From Candidatus Neomarinimicrobiota bacterium (GTDB taxonomy: Bacteria; Fidelibacterota; Fidelibacteria; Fidelibacterales; Fidelibacteraceae), in assembly GCA_041154365.1 (NCBI GenBank), contig AP035449.1, positions 2,724,510 to 2,788,509 on the forward strand: a stretch of 64,000 nucleotides of DNA, read 5' to 3'. The translations under genes and the position numbers were made by a program. Numbering within the stretch: the first letter of the stretch is position 1; each line of letters opens with the position of its first letter. This document shows positions 34,067 through 42,627 of the stretch, piece after piece. The notes beneath the pieces were generated by a model. It saw nothing but the letters and a program-made list of their open reading frames with translations, was not told the origin of the DNA and made no database searches.

Positions 34067-35857
34067 ATGAAAATCAGCGATATACTTCAGCCTTTAACGG
34101 CCTGGAAAAATCTGGTAAAAGACCCCATCACAATTAAGGTTCCCCTGAACCGGGATGGAGCTCCGCGCTACCGGGGCTTCCACAAAAATGATCTGGATAC
34201 CTGTATTGGATGCGGCACCTGTGAAGCCATTTGTCAGAATGCCGCCATCGACATGGTTCCGGTAGAGGGCGTTGAGACAAAAGACGGTGACAGCGGCCTG
34301 CGCCCGCGTATTGACTACGGACGCTGCTGCTGGTGTGGCCTCTGTGTTGATATCTGCACGACGGGATCGTTGACCATGTCCAATGCCTATCAATGGATTG
34401 ACAATGATCCGGAAGTTTTCCGGTTTATTCCCGGTGCAGAGGAAAAACCCTGGGATACGGCCGACAAGGGATACAAGCGGCCGGAAAACTATACCCTGAA
34501 CCCGTTGGACCGGGTCTCCATGGAAGAGCTCAACCCGGCAGACCGAATCCAGGGCTTTATGGAAATTGTAAAGGGATACAGCCATGAGCAGGCACTGCGG
34601 GAAGCTGACCGGTGTGTTTCCTGTGGGATCTGCGTTGCTACCTGCCCGGCACACATGGGTATTCCCGCTTATATTGAGGCAATTCGAAACGATGATTTGA
34701 ACCGGGCTATACGTATTCTCTATGAGACCAATCCGCTTCCGGAAGTCTGTGGCCGGGTGTGTACCCATAAATGCGAAACCGTCTGTTCCATTTCCCACCG
34801 GGGGGATCCTGTATCCATCCGGTGGTTGAAACGCTATATTGCCGATCAGATTCCTGAACATAAATATGCTTCCCTGCTGGATTCTCCACAGGAAGAGACC
34901 GGAAAAAAGATAGCCATTATCGGTGCCGGTCCGGCCGGTCTTTCTGCCGCTTACTATCTCCGCCTTCAGGGACATGCCGTTGTGATTTTTGAAGCTCAGC
35001 CCGAGGCCGGCGGGATGATGAGATATGGAATTCCTGAATATCGCCTTCCCTATGACCAGCTGGATAAAGACATTGAACACATAAAACACCTCGGCGTGAA
35101 AATCAGGACCGAAACACGTGTTGGGCGGGATATATCACTGAAATCCCTCCATGAAGAATTTGACATTGTCTATGCGGCAACAGGGCTTCATGAAGGCCGG
35201 AGCACCCGGGCTCAGGGAGCTGATCATCCCCAAGTATATCAGGCGGTGAATCTGCTCCGGGATTTTACCAAAGGACTAAAAATCCCGTATGAAGCGCCGG
35301 TGGTCGTCATCGGAGGCGGAAATGTCGCCATGGATATCGCCCGAACGCTTGCGCGCCTGCACATGCAAAAGATGGGCCGGGTGAACATCACCCTCACCTG
35401 CCTGGAAACAGAGGATATAATGCCGGCGGACCGGGAAGAAATCGTAGAAGCCCGGGAAGAAGGGATTCAAATCATTCCCGGCTACGGCCCCCTGGAAGTT
35501 GTCAGCGAAGGCGATACCCTGAAGGGCTTGAAAACCGTTCGGTGTGTTTCGGTTTTTGACGAACATGGCCGCTTCAATCCAAAATTTGACCCCTCAGATA
35601 CCCGATTTTTACCAGCATCCATTGTCGTTGAAGCCATCGGGCAGGGCATGGACCTCTCATACATACCCGAATCATTCAAAAAAGAGATAAAAACCGATGC
35701 ACGGGGACGGATTCAGGTGGATGCGTATTATCAAACATCCCTGCCCTGGTTTTTTGCAGGTGGTGACATCATAGAGGGGCCGGATGTGATTCACGCCATT
35801 GCCAACGGTCACACGGCGGCAAAACGTATAGACCATATTTTACGAGGTGAACTATGA
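34067..35857 (+). CDS. Ferredoxin-GltD/NfnL-type flavoprotein fusion (MbxN-like + NAD(P)H module)
   Basis: The 596-residue protein has two parts. Residues 1-120 are a NuoI/MbxN-like ferredoxin with two [4Fe-4S] motifs: Cys46-49-52 + Cys56 and Cys90-93-97 with Cys87. Residues 155-596 match the GltD / NfnL / glutamate synthase small chain family: a Cys-rich segment (Cys183, 186, 189, 193 and Cys228, 232, 236, 240), the FAD motif AIIGAGPAGLSAAYYL (about 283-298), GGMMRYGIPEYRLP, the NAD(P)-binding IGGGNVAMDIARTL and GGDIIEGPDVIHAIANG. No glutamate synthase large subunit is present. The fusion would let the membrane complex take electrons from, or give them to, NAD(P)H. It is soluble, on the cytoplasmic face. 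Coupled to the rubrerythrin-like gene (4 bp). Confidence 0.9.
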   Translation: MKISDILQPLTAWKNLVKDPITIKVPLNRDGAPRYRGFHKNDLDTCIGCGTCEAICQNAAIDMVPVEGVETKDGDSGLRPRIDYGRCCWCGLCVDICTTGSLTMSNAYQWIDNDPEVFRFIPGAEEKPWDTADKGYKRPENYTLNPLDRVSMEELNPADRIQGFMEIVKGYSHEQALREADRCVSCGICVATCPAHMGIPAYIEAIRNDDLNRAIRILYETNPLPEVCGRVCTHKCETVCSISHRGDPVSIRWLKRYIADQIPEHKYASLLDSPQEETGKKIAIIGAGPAGLSAAYYLRLQGHAVVIFEAQPEAGGMMRYGIPEYRLPYDQLDKDIEHIKHLGVKIRTETRVGRDISLKSLHEEFDIVYAATGLHEGRSTRAQGADHPQVYQAVNLLRDFTKGLKIPYEAPVVVIGGGNVAMDIARTLARLHMQKMGRVNITLTCLETEDIMPADREEIVEAREEGIQIIPGYGPLEVVSEGDTLKGLKTVRCVSVFDEHGRFNPKFDPSDTRFLPASIVVEAIGQGMDLSYIPESFKKEIKTDARGRIQVDAYYQTSLPWFFAGGDIIEGPDVIHAIANGHTAAKRIDHILRGEL

Positions 35858-36333
35858 CACATTTAACTGTACGGGATATTCTTGAACACGCGGAACGCAT
35901 TGAAACTGAAAGTCATGTGTTTTATGTCAGGGCTGCCGGTTTTCTCAATGATCCGGACGCGCGCCAACTGGCCATTGAGCTTTCAGAAGAAGAAACCAAA
36001 CACTTCAATCATCTGCGGGATTTATTAAACCAGACCCATTTGTCCTCCCACGAACTGGATAAAACACTGGGATCAGAGGTTAACCTCTCTGACCGGGTTG
36101 TTAAAACATCGGATATCAACGAAGAATCGGATGCAGATACGATTTTAAACGTTGCCCTGGAGCGTGAGAAACAAACCGAAGCCCTATATCGTTTATATCT
36201 TACTCTAACCGGCATCCCCGATCACCTTGTCCGGGTTTTTGAAGACCTTCGGCAACAGGAGGTCGGACATCAGAAGCGTATACTGAAAATGATCGAAAAA
36301 CGAAAAAGAAACACAAACGGGAAGGAATCATAA
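35854..36333 (+). CDS. Rubrerythrin-like ferritin-fold protein
   Basis: This 159-residue protein is a four-helix diiron candidate without a rubredoxin domain. Metal ligands are likely Glu in ERIETESH, EEETKHFNHL, ALEREKQTEALY and EDLRQQEVGHQKRI (E...ExxH twice). Such proteins reduce hydrogen peroxide or bind iron in anaerobes. The gap helix carries an acidic middle insertion (DINEESDAD). It is coupled to the flavoprotein gene (4-bp overlap) and to the peroxiredoxin gene (TAATG), so it is made with the membrane complex. It may guard its iron-sulfur clusters or take its electrons. Confidence 0.75.
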   Translation: MTHLTVRDILEHAERIETESHVFYVRAAGFLNDPDARQLAIELSEEETKHFNHLRDLLNQTHLSSHELDKTLGSEVNLSDRVVKTSDINEESDADTILNVALEREKQTEALYRLYLTLTGIPDHLVRVFEDLRQQEVGHQKRILKMIEKRKRNTNGKES

Positions 36334-36932
36334 TGACTGTTCTCGTATCCCGTGAAGCGCCTGATTTCACGGCACCGGCCGTCATGCCGGACAATACGAT
36401 CAATCCATCATTTCGTTTATCGGATTATAAAGGAAAACCGATCGTTCTTTTTTTCTGGCCCCTGGATTTCAGCTTTGTGTGTCCAACGGAAATCATTGCC
36501 CATGACCGGCGTCTGGATGCTTTCGACAAACGGGGTATCCGGGTGATTGGCGTGTCTGTAGACTCACAATATACCCATCTGGCCTGGAAGAATACTCCCC
36601 GGACAAAGGGGGGGATTGGGCCGGTACGTTTTCCCATTGTCGCAGATGTCAATCATGAAATCACCCAAAAATACGGCATTGAACATCCGGACGGTGTGGC
36701 ACTCAGGGCCTCTTTTCTCATCGACCCGGATGGGATTGTGCAATCACAAATCATCAATAACCTGAATCTTGGCCGGAATGTTGATGAAATCTTGCGCGTG
36801 GCCGACGCCCTGGCCTATACCCGGGAAACAGGCAGGGTGTGTCCTGCCGGCTGGGAATCGGGAAAATCTGCCCTGGAAGCCAGTGCCGAAGGCGTTGAAA
36901 GTTATCTCAGCGAATTTTCTGAAGATTTGTAA
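36333..36932 (+). CDS. Peroxiredoxin (2-Cys, AhpC/Prx1 type)
   Basis: This 199-residue protein has the peroxidatic Cys50 in DFSFVCPTE, the conserved Arg region, and a resolving Cys170 in GRVCPAGW, so it is a typical 2-Cys AhpC/Prx1 enzyme that reduces hydrogen and organic peroxides. The start ATG follows GGAAGGAATCATA. It is the last gene of the operon and converges with the next minus-strand gene, overlapping it by 31 bp at the 3' ends. No ahpF or thioredoxin gene lies nearby. Confidence 0.93.
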   Translation: MTVLVSREAPDFTAPAVMPDNTINPSFRLSDYKGKPIVLFFWPLDFSFVCPTEIIAHDRRLDAFDKRGIRVIGVSVDSQYTHLAWKNTPRTKGGIGPVRFPIVADVNHEITQKYGIEHPDGVALRASFLIDPDGIVQSQIINNLNLGRNVDEILRVADALAYTRETGRVCPAGWESGKSALEASAEGVESYLSEFSEDL

Positions 36933-38575
36933 TTTGGAATCCAGACAAAACTGTTATAAATAAAGGTTCCGTCATCCTTGAGAACAATGGCAAGGGGGAT
37001 TTTTATATCTTTGGAAAAGTGCCGGTAGGCGCCAGTCAATATATGAAAACGACCCAAAGGATTGCCACGGCCCTCTTCTATGTGTACGGATAATTTCCCC
37101 TGACGATATTGTGAAAACACAGCTTCCCCGACATCTGTCATAATATCATCCATTCGTTCAACAGTATGTGGCGTTTGCCGGTTATCCCACCATGCCGAGT
37201 AGGGATTTTTCATCATCATCAGGAGGTGTTTCAGAAAAAGGTCGGGATAATCACCGGGCCAGGAGGCAAAGGCAGGAAAGATAACCTGCACATCGTCCCG
37301 GTAAACCCGTTCCAGCAAAGTCCTGACAAAAGCCCCCCACAGGGCAGGATCATGGGTCCGGCACAAGCGGTTTAGGGCTTCATGATCCGGGTATTTCCGG
37401 CAAATCTCCGCAGCCAGCTCCTTTTCTGAAACGCCCCGGATCATGGAAGGCACTGAATCATATGCGGTAACTCCGGCAGATACGGCATACGAAAAATCTT
37501 TTAAAAAACGGATATCCAGACTATCCTGATTCATCAGGTGTGCGAACACATCTCCTCTTACATCAAAGAGCCGGGTGGGAATCTGCAGAGAAAAGTTAAG
37601 TAATGCGATCTGGAAGGTCGTGTCCGGACGGTTTGTACTACCCCGTTGTAAATCAGCTCCGGTGGGTATCACATGACATCTTGCCGGGCCGGCGTATCCT
37701 TTCTCTCCATAAAAAACAAGAGGCAGGCCCGTGTGTTGAAGAATCCGGGTCGTGGAAGAATCCCTGTGGACCACGATATCAATCCAGTCCTCGTTTTCTC
37801 CTCCGGAATAACCAAAAAGGGGAAATCCTGCCATACCCTGTTCCGGAAATACAGGCATGAGTCCCACTTTTTCACGAACATTCCGATCCAGTGTATAGAA
37901 GGCCATGAAATCCCGGATGTGCCCGGGTTCAAAACCGGGCAGGGATACATTTAAAATCGTTTCAAATTGTTTTTTAACCTGCCGCCCGTAGTAAATTTCA
38001 GCATACCGGATAAAGAACGGCAATGACCAGCTTTCACATTGAGCCCAACGCAGAAGGTGCCAGATGGCCAGGACATCTTCGGCCATCCAGGGAGTTGTAT
38101 CCACATGATACCAACGGCATCCCGACGGTGGCGGAAGTGAAGAAAATCGCTGATTGATTCCATTAACGAAGTGTTCAAGGTTATCCCGTGTTTCATCCGG
38201 GAGCCCGGACAGGGTTTTCGAGGCAAGGGTTTGAAAGGGCCAGGCCTTCAGGTAGGCATCGGCCGATCTGTATTCTTCTCCGAAATACCGGGAAAGCTCT
38301 CCCCGGGCACTTAGTCGCAAATACATCAACCGGTCGCCCACCGCCCACGCCTGGGCAAACCCAAGAGCCTGGAAAAAATCCTCCTCCTCTGAAAGGTGAA
38401 TGTGGAGTTTTGTCCCATCTTGGTCGGGGCGCACAAGAAAGGTTCCTTCCCGTTCCATGCGGATTTCGGGATAGGCGGCCATTTCCCCCTGGCGCAACCA
38501 GGATCGGAATATAAAGAAACCCGCACCCGCCAAAAACAAAACAAGGCAGGTCAGATACACGGCCTTACGCATCAT
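36902..38575 (-). CDS. Penicillin-acylase-like protein, probable non-catalytic form
   Basis: The 557-residue protein has an N-terminal membrane anchor (residues 5-27) and the N-terminal part of the penicillin acylase (Ntn hydrolase) fold: DFFQALGFAQAWAVGDRLMYLRLSARGELSRYFGEEY, then LLRWAQCESW and a late SAWWDNRQTP. Active members are cut at a Ser that becomes the catalytic N-terminal residue, with a SNNWVV-like motif; I see no such motif, and the length is about 200 residues short of normal. It may bind acylated molecules without hydrolysis, or be another function built on the fold. It is coupled by a 4-bp overlap to the DUF3108 gene. Confidence 0.5.
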   Translation of the reverse strand: MMRKAVYLTCLVLFLAGAGFFIFRSWLRQGEMAAYPEIRMEREGTFLVRPDQDGTKLHIHLSEEEDFFQALGFAQAWAVGDRLMYLRLSARGELSRYFGEEYRSADAYLKAWPFQTLASKTLSGLPDETRDNLEHFVNGINQRFSSLPPPSGCRWYHVDTTPWMAEDVLAIWHLLRWAQCESWSLPFFIRYAEIYYGRQVKKQFETILNVSLPGFEPGHIRDFMAFYTLDRNVREKVGLMPVFPEQGMAGFPLFGYSGGENEDWIDIVVHRDSSTTRILQHTGLPLVFYGEKGYAGPARCHVIPTGADLQRGSTNRPDTTFQIALLNFSLQIPTRLFDVRGDVFAHLMNQDSLDIRFLKDFSYAVSAGVTAYDSVPSMIRGVSEKELAAEICRKYPDHEALNRLCRTHDPALWGAFVRTLLERVYRDDVQVIFPAFASWPGDYPDLFLKHLLMMMKNPYSAWWDNRQTPHTVERMDDIMTDVGEAVFSQYRQGKLSVHIEEGRGNPLGRFHILTGAYRHFSKDIKIPLAIVLKDDGTFIYNSFVWIPNYKSSENSLR

Positions 38576-39261
38576 GAGTCCCCCAGGATACGTGCTGTGA
38601 GTGTATAGGGCGAAAGGGTGAAACGGGCGGCAACGATATGGCCGGAGGATATATCAACACGGATAAATCGTTGGGCTTCCGGATCCGCCAGGCGGGAGGT
38701 AAAAAGGTCTGTTGTGGCTAAAACAGAGGAACCTCCGTCCGGCAATAACAGAATTTCCCACTCCAGAATATTTGAGTTTTTCTCCCGTGGTATCATCAGG
38801 GCTGAATAATAAGCCCCTTCAATCTCAAGAGGAATACTGAATTCCCGGGGTGTGTTAACACGTGTCAGGGCCAGAAGCAAAGATAACATCGTATGCCGGC
38901 CTGTTTCTGAAATTCTTTCATCTCCCGTGGAATAGATCGTTTTTTCGGGCTTGTATTGGGTGTGGAAAGATTGTTGAAAATTTTTCTGGGAAATTTTTTT
39001 TTCATAGGAGACAATCCGGCTCATGGACGTGTCCATTGTCACCCGATAGCGGTTATTCACCTTATAAATAGCGGAAAAAAAGGGGTTGGTCCGGGCGGTA
39101 TACTCATAGGTAACAAGTGTTGGATTATCATCGGGAATTTGTTGAATGTGAACACGCACAACAGGAATTCCGAGAAAAGTGACCTCATAATCCTGACCCC
39201 ACAGGGTTATGGGTATGCATAGCAGGAAAAAGGCGGTTATCGGAAAAAATCGTTTTATCAT
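38572..39261 (-). CDS. DUF3108-like secreted protein
   Basis: This 229-residue protein has a signal peptide (ITAFFLLCIPITLWG) and a beta-rich body (YEVTFLGIPVVRVHIQ, ARTNPFFSAIYKVNNRYRVTMD, SYEKKISQKNFQQSFHTQY, TPREFSIPLEIEGAYYSALM). The FFSAIYKVxxRY motif is typical of DUF3108, a periplasmic beta-barrel-like domain of unknown function. The start at 39261 gives the best signal peptide. It shares an operon with the penicillin-acylase-like gene. Confidence 0.6.
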   Translation of the reverse strand: MIKRFFPITAFFLLCIPITLWGQDYEVTFLGIPVVRVHIQQIPDDNPTLVTYEYTARTNPFFSAIYKVNNRYRVTMDTSMSRIVSYEKKISQKNFQQSFHTQYKPEKTIYSTGDERISETGRHTMLSLLLALTRVNTPREFSIPLEIEGAYYSALMIPREKNSNILEWEILLLPDGGSSVLATTDLFTSRLADPEAQRFIRVDISSGHIVAARFTLSPYTLTARILGDS

Positions 39262-39308
39262 CACAGCGCAAATATACACAAGAGAAACGAAAATCATCGG
39301 ACCGAATT

Positions 39309-40154
39309 TTATTCTTTTTTAATGTCCTGGGGCGGTGGGGGAGCCGGAAAGCGGAAATGGGGCTTCAACAAGTAGATCCCCAACCACAGCAGCAAACCGG
39401 CGACCAGCACCCACGCATTCCTCACGCGCCCTTCCGCTACATACCAAAGGGGTTCACTGTCCAGATTCAGAAGAATCATAGAAAACAAATTATACGCTCC
39501 GTGGCAAAAAACTGCCGGCCATACCGACCGGAGGCCGGACGCAAGGGTTCCGAGAACAATCCCCAGGATAAAAATTTGAACAAAGTACCAGGGCAATGCA
39601 TGCACCAGGGCAAAGAAGAGAGATGAGATGACGATAGCAGATTTGGTGTTTCGAAATGCTTTTTCCATGGACCCAAGGAGCATCCCCCTGAAAATTACCT
39701 CTTCTGCAAAGGCAGCCACCCCGGATACGGCGATAATCATCAGAACAGCCTCGCCGATACCGGACCACTTCATCCCTTCCAGAAGGGAAAAATATTCAGG
39801 TGGTATTTCCAGCCACCGCAAAAGCAGCCGGTCCACCGCATCCGCCAGGATCAGAAGGCCAGCCATAAAAGAGATCACCCCTGGCCAGGAGCCCTTATCA
39901 GGAGCTGAAAGATTAAAAAGGTGGATGAGAGAGTACTCTCCCTTTTTCCTCCCCACATACCACAAAACCGGTGCAAGGAAAATCAGCTCCAGAATTATCA
40001 TACCCAAAACCGTCCGGTAGTAGGAATCCGGGATAAAAGAGGATGTGAGTAGGGGTGATAACACCAAAGACAAGCCCCAGCCCGCCAGCAGAAGGGCTAA
40101 AGATGTTCTTAAAGGGAGTCCCCCGTCGTGTGTATTGAAATCCTGATGTGTCAT
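39309..40154 (-). CDS. CPBP-family intramembrane glutamic protease
   Basis: This 281-residue protein with about eight membrane helices has the three CPBP (Abi/CAAX-like) motifs: FAEEVIFRGMLLG (EExxxR), SSLFFALVHALPW (FxxxH) and AVFCHGAYNLFS (HxxxN). Bacterial members often cleave membrane-bound peptides or anchor bacteriocin immunity. The substrate is unknown. It is followed by the eIF2B-like gene and precedes the DUF3108 operon with short gaps. Confidence 0.88.
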   Translation of the reverse strand: MTHQDFNTHDGGLPLRTSLALLLAGWGLSLVLSPLLTSSFIPDSYYRTVLGMIILELIFLAPVLWYVGRKKGEYSLIHLFNLSAPDKGSWPGVISFMAGLLILADAVDRLLLRWLEIPPEYFSLLEGMKWSGIGEAVLMIIAVSGVAAFAEEVIFRGMLLGSMEKAFRNTKSAIVISSLFFALVHALPWYFVQIFILGIVLGTLASGLRSVWPAVFCHGAYNLFSMILLNLDSEPLWYVAEGRVRNAWVLVAGLLLWLGIYLLKPHFRFPAPPPPQDIKKE

Positions 40155-40163
40155 ATTACCTGA

Positions 40164-40997
40164 TTAGAAGCGGTTTAAATCACCGTTAATGATAATTCCT
40201 CCGGGCTTGGTAAAGGCAACCGATTCAAAATAGGGGTTAAACACCGTAATATTGGGGATACTTTCCGCCAAAATCAGAGAGGCGGGATGATTATCCTTGC
40301 TCCAGTCCTCCGGGGGGCCGGGCATTTCTTTGCTTGAATCGGTAAGGACATAGAGGGGAATTTTTTTCTCCCGGCAAAGGCGGGACACCAGGCCCGTCCC
40401 GATTTTATTCACAAATCCGTCTTTCCAGTACCAGTCCGTGCCTACCATGGCCAGATCACAGGTTTCTATGGCTTTTTCCATGGCAGAATCGGTATACAGC
40501 ATCACTTCGATTTCGTAACGTGCCAAAAACTTTGCCAGATTCACGGCCTCATTGACCGGGCGGCATTCTGTAGTGTGAACCGTAAAGGTGATATCATTTT
40601 GCATCGCCCGAACCAGTGATTTTCGAACAATAGAACTGTGGCTGAATGAGAAGACCCGGGCGCCGTCTTTAATCAGGGATGAGGCGGTTTCCACGGTTTT
40701 ATCAATTTTATCATTCAGCGCTTCGCGGAATATCTCAATGATTTCAGGAACCGTTTGTTCACCATTCTGAAACGTATCCATGATTACCTTGTACAGGTTG
40801 GGAAAAATAGCCATGAGGGGATGGGCCTCTGTGACTTTTTCATAAAAGAACTGGATTTTTTTTCTTTGTTCTTCACGTGTAAAATCGCTGTTTTCCGTAA
40901 AATACCGGGTCAGAATATTTAAAAATTTCAGCAAGAGTGTTGTGGCCCCCGCTTCCTGTTCAAGCAGGAGGGTTTCAAATTCAGGATAATACTTCAT
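40164..40997 (-). CDS. eIF2B-alpha/R15P-isomerase family protein
   Basis: The 277-residue protein has a helical N-terminal half and a C-terminal Rossmann-like half with ARVFSFSHSSIVRKSLVRAMQ, VHTTECRPVNEAVNLAKFL, VMLYTDSAMEKAIETCDLAMVGTDWYWKDGFVNKIGTG and YVLTDSSKEM. That is the eIF2B alpha/beta/delta, ribose-1,5-bisphosphate isomerase and MtnA superfamily. In bacteria it probably isomerises a sugar phosphate; no RuBisCO lies nearby. The start at 40997 with a GAGGAG site overlaps the next gene's end by 17 bp and replaces the longer frame. Confidence 0.7.
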   Translation of the reverse strand: MKYYPEFETLLLEQEAGATTLLLKFLNILTRYFTENSDFTREEQRKKIQFFYEKVTEAHPLMAIFPNLYKVIMDTFQNGEQTVPEIIEIFREALNDKIDKTVETASSLIKDGARVFSFSHSSIVRKSLVRAMQNDITFTVHTTECRPVNEAVNLAKFLARYEIEVMLYTDSAMEKAIETCDLAMVGTDWYWKDGFVNKIGTGLVSRLCREKKIPLYVLTDSSKEMPGPPEDWSKDNHPASLILAESIPNITVFNPYFESVAFTKPGGIIINGDLNRF

Positions 40998-41685
40998 CAG
41001 GACTCTCCTCACGGGGAAGGTGAACAATCCCCGATTTTTTTTCATTGATGAGCTTCCACTGGAAATCAAAAAGCTTGCGCATCATTTTTATGGATGTATC
41101 CAGATTGTACAAATTTTTTCTGGCTTTGTCGAAGTCTTTATTTCGCCGGTGCATATCCGCCATCAGATAATGGGACATGGATACATCTTTTGTATTCATG
41201 TCTGTTTCCAGCAAAGACCGTTCAAAATATTCAATCGCTTTTTTCCTGTTTTCGACCGCCTGAATATCATCCCCCTCATCGTCGAAGAGCCAGGCAATGC
41301 GCATGAAACAGTCACCGATAAGGTAGGAGCGGGCGCCATCCACCGCCAGAATGCCCTGGTAGGCCCTGAAGAGCTCCAGCGTCGTTGGATTGTTGTCCGA
41401 AAATTGGTCCAGATAGGCCGGGCTTTCAACATAAACCGATACTTCCTGAAGGTTTTTGGGCGGTGAGGCAAAGTCATGACTCACGTAATAACACACCGGA
41501 CACTGGATCAGCCAGTCGTCCAACAGATCATCCTGGAGTGTGTGGATTCTAAAATCGGTGTCTATGGCTTCAATTTCGAAAAGCATGTCTTTCGGATTGT
41601 TGGGGATATTGGTACCACAGACCGGGCAGGCGACGGCCCGTTGTCCGTTATCGATATCTTCTGGAACGTAATTGTCATGATTCAT
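40981..41685 (-). CDS. DUF2225 zinc-ribbon protein
   Basis: The 234-residue cytosolic protein has two CPVC zinc knuckles (VACPVCGTNIP near 20 and IQCPVCYYVSHD near 65), then a TPR-like helical region (SYLIGDCFMRIAWLFDDEGDD, KKAIEYFERSLLE, SHYLMADMHRRNKDFDKAR). That layout is DUF2225. The function is unknown. The start at 41685 lies inside the NUDIX gene by 11 bp and has a GGAG site. It shares an operon with the eIF2B-like and NUDIX genes. Confidence 0.8.
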   Translation of the reverse strand: MNHDNYVPEDIDNGQRAVACPVCGTNIPNNPKDMLFEIEAIDTDFRIHTLQDDLLDDWLIQCPVCYYVSHDFASPPKNLQEVSVYVESPAYLDQFSDNNPTTLELFRAYQGILAVDGARSYLIGDCFMRIAWLFDDEGDDIQAVENRKKAIEYFERSLLETDMNTKDVSMSHYLMADMHRRNKDFDKARKNLYNLDTSIKMMRKLFDFQWKLINEKKSGIVHLPREESPDEVLS

Positions 41686-42145
41686 TGAGTTGGATCTCCA
41701 GCCATTTTTTTGCTTCAAAGCCTTTCTGCATCATCCGGGCAATGGCCCTGAGGGCCCGTTTGTGATTTTCCCAGGACACTTGTTCAACAGCATCTTCCAG
41801 AGAAAGCCAATCATAACTTTCGTGTTCCTGGCCTATCTTCACCAGTTCCTTTTCCACTTCAGCGGCAAAAACGGGAACAAGGTTCATGCGGTCTTCTGCT
41901 GCTTCGTAAAAAGAGCTGGTAAAATCGGCAACCCAGAATCGGACGGGACTCAACCCGGTTTCTTCGGACATTTCGCGCAACGCTGTTTCCCACGCCATTT
42001 CTCCAGGGAGGATTTTTCCATGAACACAGTGGTAAATGCCAGCGTAAATACGCTCCGATGCCCGTTTCATAATCAAAAAACGGAGTCCGTCGGGTGTTCG
42101 CCTGAAAATCCAGCAATCAATAACCCGTGTAATAATGCGTGTCAT
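41675..42145 (-). CDS. NUDIX hydrolase
   Basis: This 156-residue protein has a full Nudix box, GKILPGEMAWETALREMSEETGL, and the flanks MTRIITRVIDCWIFRRTPDGLRFLIMKRA and YDWLSLEDAVEQVSWENHKRAL. It resembles the dihydroneopterin-triphosphate/NudB-like and other nucleotide-triphosphate pyrophosphatases, but the substrate cannot be assigned. It follows ssb after 11 bp. Confidence 0.8.
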   Translation of the reverse strand: MTRIITRVIDCWIFRRTPDGLRFLIMKRASERIYAGIYHCVHGKILPGEMAWETALREMSEETGLSPVRFWVADFTSSFYEAAEDRMNLVPVFAAEVEKELVKIGQEHESYDWLSLEDAVEQVSWENHKRALRAIARMMQKGFEAKKWLEIQLNES

Positions 42146-42156
42146 ATTCTTTTAAT

Positions 42157-42627
42157 TCAGAAGGGAAGGTCGTCGTCCTGTGGCAGATTTTCCGATGTTC
42201 CGGTATTGGAAGATGTATTCTCGTTTTCGTCATATTGAATCGAAACATCTGAGGCAGATCCACTATCATCCTCATCTTGTCCGGCGCCCCGGCGATCCAG
42301 AAGAATCAGGATATCTACAAGAATTTCCGTTGTGTACCGGTCGTTTCCGTCCTTATCCTGCCATTTCCGGGTTCGGATCCGTCCTTCCACATAAACTTTC
42401 CGCCCTTTGGTCACATATTGGTTGATATAATCTGCCGTTTTTCCGAAGGCCACACAACGATGCCATTCGGTTATTTCTTTGATTTCGCCGCTTGAGCTAT
42501 CCCGGTAAGACTCCGTTGTCGCCACGGAGATGTTTGATATGGCCCGTCCATCTGGCAAAGCCCTCCGCTCCGGATCCCGTCCGAGGTTACCAATAATGAT
42601 CACTTTGTTCATGGAATTTTTATGCAT
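42157..42627 (-). CDS. ssb: Single-stranded DNA-binding protein
   Basis: This 156-residue protein has the OB-fold SSB sequence MNKVIIIGNLGRDPERRALPDG, TEWHRCVAFGKTADYINQYVTKG and KVYVEGRIRTRKWQDKDG, then a flexible acidic linker and the conserved C-terminal tip DDDLPF that binds replication partners. Two starts are possible; the first (42627) has a GGGAGG site 7 bases upstream, so it is chosen, though a second ATG at 42612 begins directly at the conserved core. It overlaps the unknown gene by 8 bp. Confidence 0.95.
   Translation of the reverse strand: MHKNSMNKVIIIGNLGRDPERRALPDGRAISNISVATTESYRDSSSGEIKEITEWHRCVAFGKTADYINQYVTKGRKVYVEGRIRTRKWQDKDGNDRYTTEILVDILILLDRRGAGQDEDDSGSASDVSIQYDENENTSSNTGTSENLPQDDDLPF

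Noticed and set aside
34094-35089. 331-residue minus-strand frame
   Set aside because: Antisense to the ferredoxin-flavoprotein fusion gene; no motifs.
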